A stretch of 64,000 nucleotides of DNA from positions 1 through 64,000 of the forward strand of contig JAWPGT010000012.1 in the NCBI GenBank assembly GCA_034638255.1, written 5' to 3'. The translations under genes were made by a program, and so were the position numbers. Source of the DNA: Coprinus comatus. Its lineage: Eukaryota; Basidiomycota; Agaricomycetes; Agaricales; Agaricaceae. Shown here one piece after another: positions 47,742 to 60,055 of this stretch; position 1 is the stretch's first letter, and each line of letters opens with the position of its first letter. The notes beneath the pieces are model-generated. The model searched no databases, was not told where the DNA came from, and saw only the letters and a program-made list of their open reading frames with translations.

Positions 47742-49340
47742 CTACAACCGAGAACGTACAGGTTCGCCTCCCCGAATTTTAATAACAATCTTTCCAAACT
47801 GATCACCTCTCTTCAACAATTCAAATCCCTCTTCGGCCGATTCCAATCCATCCAAAACATGGGAAACAATAGGTACAATACGATGTTTCTTCAAAAACTC
47901 AGTAGAATCGATTAAATCTTGATGTGAGCCCATAGTAGAACCTAATAATTTTTGATTCGCAAGGACTTGTCGCATTGTAAACGTCATTTTTGGACTCGCA
48001 GTCCTAATTATATTCAAGTTAAGCCAGGTCAGTGCTACTTTGGGGAAGGGAGCTTACATTCCATAAACCACGAATTTACCTCCTTGTTTGAGGTATTTCC
48101 TACTTGATTCATAATTTCACCACCTCCAGAATCAATAATCGAATCTAACATATCCTTTCCATTCCCATTCTTCTTCAACAAAGCGCCAATCTCCTTCGGC
48201 CATTCCTCTATATAGCGAATCATCAACAAGAGAATTGCATTAGAGAAGGAAGGAAAGAAAGAGAGAAAACACATACTATTTTTATAATTAGCGCCTCCTT
48301 TCGCTCCCAACTCGATAGCCTTCCGAATCTTTTCAGGGTTCCCACTAGTCACATAAACAGAAGCACGTTTTGCAATACATAATTGTAAAGCAGTCAATGC
48401 TACACCTCCACCGATACCAGTAATCAAAACGTTTTGACCAGGTTGAACATCCGCATTCACCATTGTTGCTCTATTTGAAAAAAAAAAATAATTCATACTT
48501 TATTAGCGCCAATCTGATTGAAGGTAAAAGTAACGCGAAACGAAAATGGAACAAAGTAGAGTAGAGTACTGCTGCGTAGTAAAGAGATAGTTAAGTGAGA
48601 TACAAGTAACAGAAACATACCTCCATGCAGTAACAGCACCTAAAGGCCAAGCAGCAGCTTGAATATCAGTTAAGTGATCAGGCGTTTGAATCACTTGATC
48701 TCTTTCTACAATGATATATTCCGAAAATGTACCGAGTGGAGGAAATGCACCTCCTCCCAAGATTCCAAATCTATTTCAGCAAAATTATGTTTTTTGTTAG
48801 TGCTAATGTTATAAATGTACTGGACGTACGTAGATTCAGGAGCAATAGGATCTTTTTCCCATCCTCTACTTGGAGTTAAGAATACACGTTGATTGAGTAA
48901 TGGATCATTGACCGTCGAGGACGCAATCACAGTTCCTAGTTTAACAAAGAAATGATTTAAGTTTCTTTTCGTATTTATTTTTTCCACAGGTATCTAAAGT
49001 AAAAGAGAAGATAGAAAGGAAAAAAAAAAAACACATACCAGCACCATCAGCACCTAAAACGCTTTCATAAACAATTCCAGGATATTGTCCCATTCTCACC
49101 CACACCTAAAAACAAAATATACCATATATAAAAAAAAAACATAATGTGAACAAATATATGGAGAAAAGTACATACCTCACGATGATTAAAAGCACAAGCA
49201 CTCGTCTTCACCAATACCTCTCCTTCGTTAAGTTCAGGTACCTCTCTTTCCACTAACACAGCATCATCGTATTTGCCTGCAGGAGAAGTAGTAGAGGCTT
49301 TGCGTATAACAATAGCTTTTGTAGATCGTGGTAGTGTCAT
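47742..49340 (-). CDS. Medium-chain reductase/dehydrogenase, copy 2, one apparent frame break
   Basis: This is a close paralogue of the gene at 27395-28942 with the same intron positions. It starts MTLPRSTKAIVIRKAST and has EGEVLVKTSACAFNHREVW, GYWPLG-equivalent QAAAWPLGAVTAWRATM, QNVLITGIGGGVALTALQLC and the C-terminal block QFGKIVIKIRGGEPVRSRL. Most of the protein is nearly identical to copy 1. At about 48096-48098 (sense GGAAATAC versus GGAAGGTAC in copy 1) one base is missing. This shifts the frame of the YLK(R/Q)GGKFVVYGM segment, and the correct frame resumes only if the base is restored. That is either a sequence error or the first disabling mutation of a redundant copy. Confidence 0.8.
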
Positions 49341-49648
49341 TTAAACAACGAGTATGTGAACACTCCGGCGTGAATGACATTCAACTGCGTGATGGGAACT
49401 ATTATGGGATTCGGTTAATCGGGATCAGTTTCTTATCCGGAGGCCGGAAGCCTTATATCCTTCCATTTTAACTTCAACGATCAACGGTATGTTTTCGTAT
49501 TCATAAATAAAGAATATTAAAGTACCAACAAAAAGAAAAAGATGATGAAGAAAATAACACAAACATGAAAAAGAAAAGAGAGGAAAAAAGAAAAAGAAAT
49601 ATCAATTGTCCATTTTTACTTCCAGCCCCCAACCCCATACCCCCGAAT

Positions 49649-52391
49649 CTAACGATTATAAATATTCCAAGTTTTCCTCCACCCTAATCCCCAATGTTCA
49701 TTAACAGGTCCATCAATACCAAACGCAACACCTCTAAACCACCAAAACGTTCCTATAATCACCACAGCAATAACTCCAAATGCAATACTTTTCGATTTAT
49801 GTGAAAGTTGTCTTGATGAAAATATGTAATGATCAAGAACATGTGAGAGCATTAAGACTGAGAAATATAATGTTGGAAGGTAATGGTGGATATATGTTAC
49901 CCTTCCCATGATCAAGAACGGCACTATTAAATTAAAATTAATTGATTCAATAAATAAATAAATAAAAAAGAGGAGGGACGAGATTGCTTACCGAAATGGA
50001 AAAACCAGCCAAAGAACGCAATCTTCCCAACATATTCAAAATGTTCCCACTCGCTCTTACTCATATCCGTAAACTTCCTTTGTCTCCTCAAAACATAAAC
50101 AACCCAGGTAGCCAATCCAATAAACAAACTCAAAGTTCCACCCCACCAAATAACTGGAGTTCCAACAAGATAATATTTCAATTGATTATCTCCCCAACCA
50201 CACATCCTCAGTCCTAGATGCAACAAAGGCCAATCGAAAGGTTTTGATGCTAAGATATCTTCTTTATCTGGGTCTGGGATTAATGCGTTGTTCGATGTCA
50301 TCATTGCTACATTTAGATGCCAAAAGTCGCGTAAGAATGGGGATTTGTAGAATTTCATTTCTCCCGCAGGTACTAGAAGAAAAGAAAGGGGATTAGCACA
50401 AAATAAAGACAGAGAAACGTGGAAGTGACATACATCTTTCATTTGTATGACTTTCCACATTCCAATACGTGTGTTGATCCTTTGGATTATTCTCTTTATC
50501 ACAGCTAACCTCAACCTGTTTAAATCCCCATTGAGGTAAAATCGCATTCGCAGCTCTCAGATAACAACCCAATTGATTATGTTTGAACCTCAATCTTGAA
50601 GTCAACGAATGAATTCTCTCCTCTCCTTTCCCTCCCTTCTTTCCGCTCTTAATATCATCTACAACTTCAACCCTCCAAATATCATGAACATCACCAACTG
50701 TTTCATTTCCATATCCTGAAACTTCCCAGTTGAGTTTTGATACAGGTGCAAGGACGGTATGGGAATGAAGGTTTCGACCAGTAGCTGGATGACTGAGTCT
50801 AATCAAATCCCCATCCTTCATAAACCTAAGTTCTCCATTCGGATCGTATTGTTTCTCATCCCAAGGTGGAAGCACAACCCAATCATTGTTCATATCCTTA
50901 TAATGATAACACGTTACTTGTTGTTGTTGACTTCCAGTAGGATAAGTTTGAACATGTGAATGCAACAAACCACCTCCCCATCCCATATTTTTCAAAGTGA
51001 TTTTTGATCCAAACGCGACTTCCAAAGGATTCTTAGCGAAATCGTTACCAACGAGATTGGCTTGGAATAAAGACGACATTTGTGCATCCCCCGGTCCAGA
51101 ATGGTTTAGGACGAGGAAGTGAATTTTGAAGGAAAGCATAAAGACGAGGATGGGTAGGATGATTAGACAGCCGACACGCGCGGACCAGTGTTTAACTTGT
51201 TCACGCTGTCGAGCATTATATTATTCAATAATCGGGGAATTATTATATGGAAAATAAAACATACCACTGTCAGACGAGTATCACCAAATTTCTCCCAGAG
51301 GTCTTCAAGAGTATAAGCCCCAATGAGGGCTGTTACGAATAGACCTATCATTTTGACACTGTAATGTCGTGAGTTTGGGAGACAGTGAGGACAGCGTGCG
51401 CTCTGACCTAGTGACCAATCCGATAGCGATACCAGTCATCGCAAGCCATAGCCACCAGTCGAATGAGAAAGACCTAATGACATGTCAGATAAATCATTGC
51501 TTTATGTACATGATAGAGAGACGTACTGGTATTGTTGATTATGAAACTTTGTAAGACAGAAAACAGCAAGGAGCGTGAAGAATAAAAGCATAGAGTCGAG
51601 GAGAATGAATCTAGAGATAGTTAACCAGGCGACATCTATTCCTTTATCAGAGATTCGTATATATTAGAGAGCACGAGTACTGACCACAAAGCACCATGAT
51701 AGCGGTCAAATGACACGCCCACTGGCTCATGCCGAGTTCAACCGCAGTAAACCAACCAAGAGGAACCATTAGAACACCAAAAGTGGCAAGCATGACCCGC
51801 ATGGCGACATAGGGCACGTTATCAGGATAGACCTCACCACTCTTGAACTCGAAATGACCGTCATAACCACTTAGGAGTCCGACAAGACCGACAAGCATCT
51901 TGCCTAGAGGAGGATGTACATCGAAGTAGAACTCGCGTTTCAAATAATGCGACCCGAATTTTCCGAAGTGGGCTTCATCCCAAACGACGACGTTTGAGGC
52001 GCCTATTTTGTGATAGCGTGTCCAGCAGGAGAGAAGGGTGTAGATGATAGGGGGAATCAGGTCCATGTTCTGTTCAATGAACTGGCGCTAATGCGGGGTA
52101 TTAGCAGCGTGCCTTATATTGTAAAATGGAACATACGATGGACGTTGCGGGTGGGTGTGGTGGCTGCGGTAGACGACCTCCTCCGAGATGTGCAGCTGTA
52201 TGGGGTTTCTCTCTGACTTTGTTGTAGACATCCTTTCCCTCGTCATCGTCGTAGTAGTCGACCTGGGGGTTTTCTGGCGGGGCCTTGACCCGCCTGCGGG
52301 CTTCGCCTTCGTTCATGTAGAGAGGCAGGTGTTGAGGTTGAATGTGTTCGTAGTCTTCGTCGTAGGAGCCAAAGTCCACAACGGCAGACAT
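49649..52391 (-). CDS. PMT2: Protein O-mannosyltransferase, PMT2-type
   Basis: ER-membrane enzyme transferring mannose from dolichyl-phosphate mannose to Ser/Thr. It starts MSAVVDFGSYDEDYEHIQPQ, a hydrophilic cytosolic N-terminus. The first luminal loop holds the essential acidic pair VVVWDEAHFGKFGSHYL with FDVHPPLGKML. A TM region follows (WFTAVELGMSQWACHLTAIM). A luminal MIR region shows the repeated LHSH motifs (GGGLLHSHVQTYP, TGRNLHSHTV) and NQLGCYLRAANAILPQWGFK. The C-terminal TM bundle has GTPVIWWGGTLSLFIGLATW, FFGWFFHF and YIHHYLPTLYFSVLMLSHVL. Introns are short. The Pmt2 subfamily call rests on the overall pattern and is less certain than the PMT call. A degenerate-looking paralogue is at 60056-62158. 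Confidence 0.88.
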
Positions 52392-52919
52392 GAATATGAT
52401 GTCCAAGAAATAAAATACAGATATATTGCCACGTCATACAAACACAAACAATACTCCTCCACTGATCTCATCATCCTATACCTCCGACGTCCTACCGCTC
52501 ATAACAATCTGTGTAACTATATACTTACTTCAGCCTTGCAAACGTCATTGTTCGCATCTTTTAGTAGTAATGGCAATTTCGGTCTCCTCCGTTACTGTGG
52601 GACGTTCTGCTACCTTTGGGTTTAGGCTCGTTTGGCAAGTGCTTTGAAAGTTCTGAGTTGGATGGTCCCAGAAATACAACCAATGATTCACGATGGAAAT
52701 AAGGACAGGTTGAGAGAAGATAACAAGTGAAACAGCTTTTTTTTATAGGAGCCCTTGCGTAAAAAGACTATGATAGGGATTCTTGAATCTCTTATTAACC
52801 AGAATACGTGGCTAGGTATGCGCAAGTCCAAAATACTTGCAACGATTATTGTTTATAGTATATATACTACTAGTCCTTACAAGAAAAGTGATGAGAATAG
52901 ATGTTATACTATCGAAATG

Positions 52920-54321
52920 TTACAAGTTTGGATATGGACGTCTAATAACTGCTTTAAAACCAAGGTCATAAATATAAATGCATGGGTGGCGATCAATCCC
53001 AGCCGAAACCAAGTGACACATGTCTGAATCGCTCGGATCCAGACGAAGATGGATCTTAATGGACTTTAACTGTCTCAAACGAGATCCCAACATGGTTGCC
53101 AATCGAGAAATGCCCACTCGCACCACCAAATTTCGCTCCATGAATGGTTCTGCAGTCAGAATCAACTCCTCCAACTTCGGAAGTACCCTTACTCCATTAT
53201 GCATAATGCCATAATTGAGACGATTAATAACACCGTTCAAGTCCAAGGAGTTGAATTCAAGACATTTGATGTTTTGTAGAGATGGGTGAATAAGTTGATA
53301 AGAAAATTCCCGTCCATGTTTCCCCAGAACTTGAATTTGTCAATTCACAGCCCAAATTTGTTTGAAACATCCCCCCGCATAGCTCCATGGATATTGGATT
53401 GGATTGGAAAATCCAAGAGAGCGAGCGAGATTTGACAAAGGCGAGGAAATTTTGCATTTGAAAAAAAAACGACACAACCTGGTCATTTGAGTCCCTCGGT
53501 AGAAAGTCGAGAGATAGAAACTCTAAGCAATCATGAACAATGGGGTCATCTTCGAGGTCCTAGGCATGTTCCGAATCATGAAGAATAGTTGTCGACTCCA
53601 AGCTCTTCAATTGAGGACAATACTTAAGGAGGATGCATAAGTCTCTCAAAGACACACCGCCCCAGTCAGTGTATACTTACTACCTCTTGTGAGCTCTCTT
53701 GTGAACTCTCTTGTAAATCTTCAGAAAGTGATTCCATATTGGTTTGATAGCGCACAGATTTGAGAACAGGACTGCGGCACAACAGGTCTCGAAGTTGATG
53801 GGATCCTACCAAGAGAGGTTTCTGAGTTTTATATTGCGCCCATACTGAAACCGATTCCAGCTTGGGTACCTGATTTAATATTCCAGGTGTAGCAAATACT
53901 GGAGGAATAATTGATTCAAATTGAAAGTCAATTACTTGCCAACTCGCCGAGAATCCAAGAAGGATACCAAAAAGATGTTCGGTCGTAATTGGATCATTTA
54001 TATAGTCGCTTCCAAGTACAGATATGGACAATGGTTTTCCTTTTGCTCTATTCAACCATGCAGAGACTTGTGGGATGAGGTGATGATTAGGATAAGCAAT
54101 GAAGATTGATGACCACCAAGAGGAAGCGTTGAAAATGATTCACGCCATAATCGGCATACGTGCGAAAGCTCCAAAGGGCTTGACTCTGAATATTTACTGT
54201 AACGAATCATGGGAGACTTTTCCAGAGGTTCGATAGCAGGAATTTCCCGATAGAATTTGAATATTTCCAGAAGCATCTCGGGTGGAAGTTTGCCAATCGA
54301 TATTTTTTCGTTCACATACAA
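52920..54321 (-). CDS. F-box protein gene with duplicated 5' end and a frame break
   Basis: The F-box reads IGKLPPEMLLEIFKFY, with SPLELSHVCRLWRESFSTLP. Downstream are SAWLNRAKGKPLSIS, VPKLESVSVWAQY, LPKLEELILTAEP and RLRQLKSIKIHL, an LRR-like region ending at 52920. After FSTLPL the frame shifts at about 54122. Adding one base gives WWSSIFIAYPNHHLIPQVSA leading into WLNRAKG, as in related F-box proteins. No in-frame ATG exists near the F-box: the open frame runs upstream to about 54430 without one. A tandem copy of this 5' region (54446-54605) does contain an ATG, so the true start is unclear. Other internal frames around 53260-53660 also need checking. Confidence 0.55.
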
Positions 54322-54605
54322 ACGTTCGGAAGAGCGCGCGACTTGTGTGTAATCCTGCTGATATACAATGGGTAGGGAGTGGGATTGAGAGAGTGCGCGG
54401 TTGTTGTGCGCCCCTGTACGATCATTGCTAATGGTTTGATGTCAGGAAGTTTGACGATCGAGAGTTAGTCATTCTCATACATAGGTTTCTGAGGCACATT
54501 CTTCTGTTGATACATATTGGGTAGGGAGGGGGATTGGGAGAGCGCACGGCTGTTGTCTACTCCCGCAATATTGCTGCTTTGAGGTCAATTTTGTAACGCT
54601 CAGGC
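54285..54605. repeat. 160-bp tandem duplication of an F-box gene 5' region
   Basis: 54285-54445 and 54446-54605 are two diverged copies in direct orientation. Both hold TGGGTAGGGAG(T/G)GGGATTG and GAAGTTTG(C/A)C(A/G)ATCGA. On the minus strand both translate to RALSQS(H/P)SLP.. YQQ ... (V/E)NE/D ... KLP. The outer copy contains MYQQ with a real ATG; the inner copy has lost it. Confidence 0.65.
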
Positions 54606-55114
54606 TGCATGAATGTATTAACTTGCCGGATGAACCTTGTAGTAACGTCCCGCATAATGAAGATGTTATCTATCTAGTATTGTTAGTGAGGCCTTTCGGA
54701 ATAAGTAGATGGATGTTCAAAGAATTGGTCAATGAATGGTAATGAAATGAAATTTAACATTCAGTTTTTATATCGTCTTGAATGTTCCATATCTCAGTTG
54801 GCGTGGATACTTTCATTGTTTTTCTGAGTATGATTGTTTATACCTTTAATTGTGTACGTTGATACGAGTATCTCTACAAGGTGATAAACGGGGTCCAGAA
54901 TGTGCATGAGGCAAGCATGATTGTTACTCGGATGTCACCTATACAAAAAAAAAAGTACTTGCATGATGTCACATCATCATCTTTTCGATGCATGGAATGT
55001 CGGACGCAAGCGGATACAATAACACCAGGACTACGTTCATAATCCTTTTATTCACCAAAACTCTTTTTCTCACTTTTTATATTGTAGCTGTCCCTTGCTT
55101 TCCCCGGGTTATAT

Positions 55115-58100
55115 CTTTATGTCTAACATCTACACCACATTACCAACAGATACCTGCGAAATATTTACCTATTACACCATCTGGCACTGCTTAAACCGAA
55201 CGCCCGACTCACCCTAATTATAAAGGTTGTCTTGACTCGGAACGTATTATATGAAAGGGTTTAATGTTTAAAGTATTTCCAGGATATTTGCATCAATACC
55301 TCCACTGGAATGCATGAGTGGATCACGCTCGTACTTCATATTCTGGCCACTGTAAGATGAAGTTATGATGGGATGAGATTACATGATGGGCTATGGTAAG
55401 TTTGACGGTCAGTTACTAACATCCCTAAGGATGTTTTTTGTTTGAACTTAAACAGGAGGTTCAAATGAAGAGATCAACGACTCACAAGTGGATATCTTTG
55501 ATTAATTAAACCATAACCAGTTATATCTTCCAGTATATCGCAATTTTGTACACATATGTAATACTAATGCTGATTCTATAAACATTATTTGGATTCCATC
55601 AATTGAATCAAATGTTGGATCATTGTATCGAGAGAGTTCATGCGATAATTCACACTGTTCTGTATCTCATTGAGTCTTTTTTCTACCTTGTTTTGCATCT
55701 CGACGAGCCTTTCCCCCACAGTACCCTGCACTTCGTTGAGCTGGATTCCAACGTTCCCTTGCAGATGTTGAACCTCATCCTGTACCTCATTAATTCTTTG
55801 TTCCACGATACCTCGTACTTCGCTGAGTTGTCCTTCTAAAACTCCCTGAACCTGACTGAGCTTTGTTTCCACATTTTCCTGCATCTCCTTGACATTTTTC
55901 TCAACACCTCTAAGACGGACAGTTGTAGCATCAAGCTCTGGTGCTACAAGCGATTCATATTTTTCTTCTGCACTATCATGGATTAGTATAAGTGTATCAG
56001 ATAGCTTATGATCTGTGGAGTATTAGTGAGTTGAAATAGTTGATGTAAGTTCCGTTATCTAATATTTACCAGGTTTTATAGTTGGACCCTCTTTCTTCTG
56101 TTTTGGTCGTTTCCGGAACTTTTCACAATTGAGACATATGAACAAATGCACTTCTTCCTGATCTGAACGATATTGAGATTGTATCCGTGAGTAAGATACT
56201 GTATCGGGAAAATATAAGTACCTACTGCAGTCGAGACACACATAACACGGGAGAGAGACATGAGAATTGCAACATGCACACCTCATGCCGTCTAGCTTAA
56301 CTGTATCTGTATCCGTAGGTCGAACATCTTCATCTTCTTTCAATAAATCCCCAGAGTTATCCTCCGCGATGTCTCCCCCTCCCAAATCTTTTCCGGGAGT
56401 AGTACCCTTATCTGTAGCACCCTCACTCAATTCCTCTTCAGATTTGTTCCTATAGCCACTCCTCGTCGTGATAGCTTCGCCTAGGTCGTTTGCGTCACTA
56501 CTACTCTTCTCCACCACGGTCTCAATTTTCCTAAATGTTCTCTTTACTTCGCTAACAAGGCTCCTGGCGTTCTCTATAGTAGACATGAAATGGTAGTTGT
56601 GGAGTGATTTCGAAAGTTTGAGGAGGGAATGAGTTTCGTTGTGTACAAATTCACCAGAAGTGAAGGAAGATTGACTAGGTCCACACTTGTCGCATATATC
56701 CAGACAACTACTGTGATCCATACACTTCATACACATATATCCCTGAATGGGGTAAGTTCTGTTGCAAACGTTGCAACGAAAACAACTAAAAATATGATTT
56801 AGGTACTTACAATTGAACAAGATGGAACTCACCTAAGTCCAGGACTCCGTGTGTACCACTCCCATAATGTCACGAGAACATCCCCGAGAGTTGGGTCGAA
56901 ATGCCAGTCATGCCACTCTGTAGGTTTCGACAGATACTCATTTCGTTCTCTTATTCTAGCTTTTATAAACTCCCATGACCACCTCCGCTTCTGCACATGG
57001 TAAAGGGCGGCATTGAGAGCAAATGCCCATCGTCCCTTGACAATGTTCTCTTTAGAGGTGTTTATAGGATAGCGGAACTTGAGAAGTTCTGGTGGGGTCC
57101 TTGTTAGAACAAAAGCACCGTGCCCTTCTATAGTTCGTTGGAAGGTATTTGAGTACATCATCTCCACGCCGATTGACTATATTCATAGTACTCACCTCTC
57201 GAAATGGTCTTCTCCTCACCGTTTTCAACACTTTCACTTTCAAATGTTCCGTCTATCCTCTCTGCAAAGGGGTCATAGGTTCCGTGCATCCTACGCCTCC
57301 CAGAATTGTATACGTCTGATTCGAGAACAATATTTACCTGTCGAGCAGAATCACTAGCACCCTTGACCGTTCCCCGCATAACCAGTCGTTCGTTTAAAAA
57401 CTCGAATACACCTTCCAGAATACCTTCATTTCTAGTGTTGATCCGTATCACAAAGTCATAGTCAAAGTCTGCTGAACTCTCATCTGAGCTTGAAACATGG
57501 CCTGTCCACAAACCAATGACATTGGATGAAATTGAAGGCTCTACTGTTTCGATGTCAAATGGCGGTATGTCATAGTCAAGGGAAGGGTTTATCGTGGTGC
57601 TCTCTAGTGGACAAAAATATAGGTCTTCTAACGGTGTGTCTTCATTTTCTTCCTGGTGGATGTCCCCGCCGAGGTCGAAGTTGCTGGTTGTTGGATCGTC
57701 AGGTTGCCAATTGGAAAAACTATTATCGTGACCCGTCCTGTCTGTATCTTGATTTTCCCATGTTAGAAAAAACTGAAAGTCAACAATATCATGTTTTCCA
57801 TTAAGTCGGAACACTGTGTAACTGCACCTACCATTCCAAATGCATGGGCTTCAAACTGTTTCTTCGGATCGATATGCATTTGTTTATAGACAGCTATGGA
57901 GAATTATAAATATACTTGATTGCACCAAAATCGAAACAGAATCCTACCAGCAAGTGTATCAATTTGGTCGTGGACAATTTCGAGTACGACTCCGATGCTC
58001 TGGATACCAAGAAAAAGGGGCATATCAGCCGAACCAGGAAGCAGATGCGTGCATGCTGCTTGTAAAACTTTCGCGTGTTGTCGAAGAATCAAGAACAAGA

Positions 58101-59878
58101 GAGGATAGATGTACTATGAAAGAGGATTGAGTCTTAGAAGCAAATTCCACTGAGTTGAAGGGCTCACGCGTTCAATGTTCCCAGGACCTGTGATAAGAGC
58201 AACTGTGGCGGGTGAATCAATGACGTATTTGACTTTCTTGAGGTTTCTTTCCAAGCGTTCCTCTTCATCCTGCATATACTTTCTCGTGAGTGTTATCAAC
58301 GCTTGGTCCAACCGATCATTAACATTAAGTTTGCTTTTCGTCGAGCGGAGAACTTCTTCAAGCGAGGTGAGACCATAGATTAGATACCAGTCCACAAAAA
58401 ACCTGTTTTCAAACTTGACTTGGTCCAGTTTCCTATACATCTGCTGGGCGAGCTGGTATATCCGACTCCTGTAATAAATGATGCTATGGTGCCAGCCTGT
58501 GTGTAGGATTATGCCAAGGAGACATATTTTGGAATAGGTTAGAGCCCACCTTTGGCCCAAAACGCGAGCCATTTAAGTAGACTAGAAATCTATCAGTACG
58601 ATATAAAGACAAGTCTAGTATGACGTACCTCCATCCTTTCGGGCGTTCAATGGCAAATGTATTGGCTTCTTTGATGGTGATAAAACCTGTTCCGTCGTCA
58701 TCTATTGCCTCAATAATGGGTTGCATGTGTGCAATATCAATGTGTGTTATGGCCCAGCTATCATCGGCGCTAGCTGGATGAGCTTCCAGGAGTGGAGGAT
58801 GGTCATGGGTAATGGCCTGCGAAGTCTAGGTGCTCGACAAGGCCTTGAAATGATTTGTGTAATAGTCCCGCAGTGCGTGCACAAATGTCCTAGATTTGAC
58901 TGTTCCTTTCCAGTCCTAAAGAATAAAGTAAGTGGTGTAAATAATAAACACAGACAAACGGTACGTACCATAATCTTCCATAACTTTTGCATATCCTATG
59001 AATGCAAACCCTAAGTTTGTATATTCCGAAAAAATTGAATTGATGGAAGTGGACTCACATCGTCTTGAATGCTTTCGTATACCCCCGAATTGATTGCAGA
59101 TAAGATTTGAAACCCTTGTAGTTGAATAGCATAAGCCAGCTGCTCACGTTGAAACTATACATTTGGTCGTATTCTCCCAATCCCAGACCGCCTCAATGGA
59201 TTCATTTTTTGATACCCGATCAATACCCCTAGATGCCAAACCATGGATAGTCCCTTCGTACTTCTTATAAAATGCATCGAAATCAAGGACAGGTTTTGAC
59301 GATGGTTTTAAGGAATATTTCTGTGAAATTTCTGCTATTATATTGTTTTTGAAAGTTATGAGCTTCCAGCTAAGTGGTAGAGGAAAGGGATTATATGTAC
59401 CTCGTGATGAGGGAGTGGATACTATATGTTCTTCCCCAGTTGCATCACCTCCGGGGGTTTGGGCAAGACTGTCGACTTCCTCTGGTTTATGCGTAAAAGC
59501 CATAGCTCTGGACAATACTAGAGAAGATACTGGGAGTACAAGAGTCGTGGGTCGTGGAACACTAGGGCAACTTTAAGGGCACTCATTCTATAATTATGCG
59601 TGTGAAATATTTCTTCTCTGTTAACTTGGAAGCCACGACAGTGATCACCGGCCAGGCCCCTTCCCATGATGCAGACTCCAATCACACAATGATCAGCGCC
59701 CGGATGGATTTCTCACTGGGCGTGGGGTCTGGAATGCTGAAGGCGGTAGTCTTAGTGGATGACTGATTCATCACATCTTCTAAACAGACAATTTAAAGTG
59801 CCGTGACTTGCCGAGACTGATCATATCCTTCTGATATCCTTAACTGCGACATTCAATTGAGGCTGGGAATGATACGCG
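55115..59878 (-). repeat. Inverted duplication block, right copy (deleted form)
   Basis: Counterpart of 29820-35492. Homology ends near 55115-55140, beside a GTTAGA word shared with the left copy, and at about 59878. It lacks about 970 bp present on the left (junction near 59146-59165). Between the two copies lie SKN7, the IFI6-like gene, the reductase copy 2, PMT2 and an F-box gene. Confidence 0.85.
55585..59503 (-). pseudogene. EF-hand / ZZ / coiled-coil protein, right copy, decayed
   Basis: Starts MAFTHKPEEVDSLAQTPGGD and shares intron 1 with the left copy. After ENTTK the sequence jumps, by a deletion of about 970 bp, to EQLAYAIQLQGFQILS. This removes the core of the N-terminal helical domain, and the junction contains an in-frame TGA. 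The EF-hand loop (DDDGTGFITIKE), the beta domain and the Cys clusters (CNVCNRTYPIQGYMCMKC) are retained. At about 57165 one base is missing between QSAW and MMYSNTFQRT relative to the left copy. The coiled coil is longer than on the left by about two heptad-type insertions (GQLSEVRGIVEQRINEVQDE). The deletion is a firm lesion, so this is most likely a pseudogene, although a shortened protein from an internal start cannot be excluded. Confidence 0.7.
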
Positions 59879-60055
59879 CTAGAAATAGAAAGAAAAGGTG
59901 GACAGATAGAAGAAAGAAACTATGTACCCAAATACTGCACATTATTATTAATTAGGGGGTGAACCGGAAAATTAACACAAATATACTATACAAGTCGATA
60001 GTATTAATGATATTTGAATGGTAGCCATGACGCATACATGGTACTACAATGGAAA

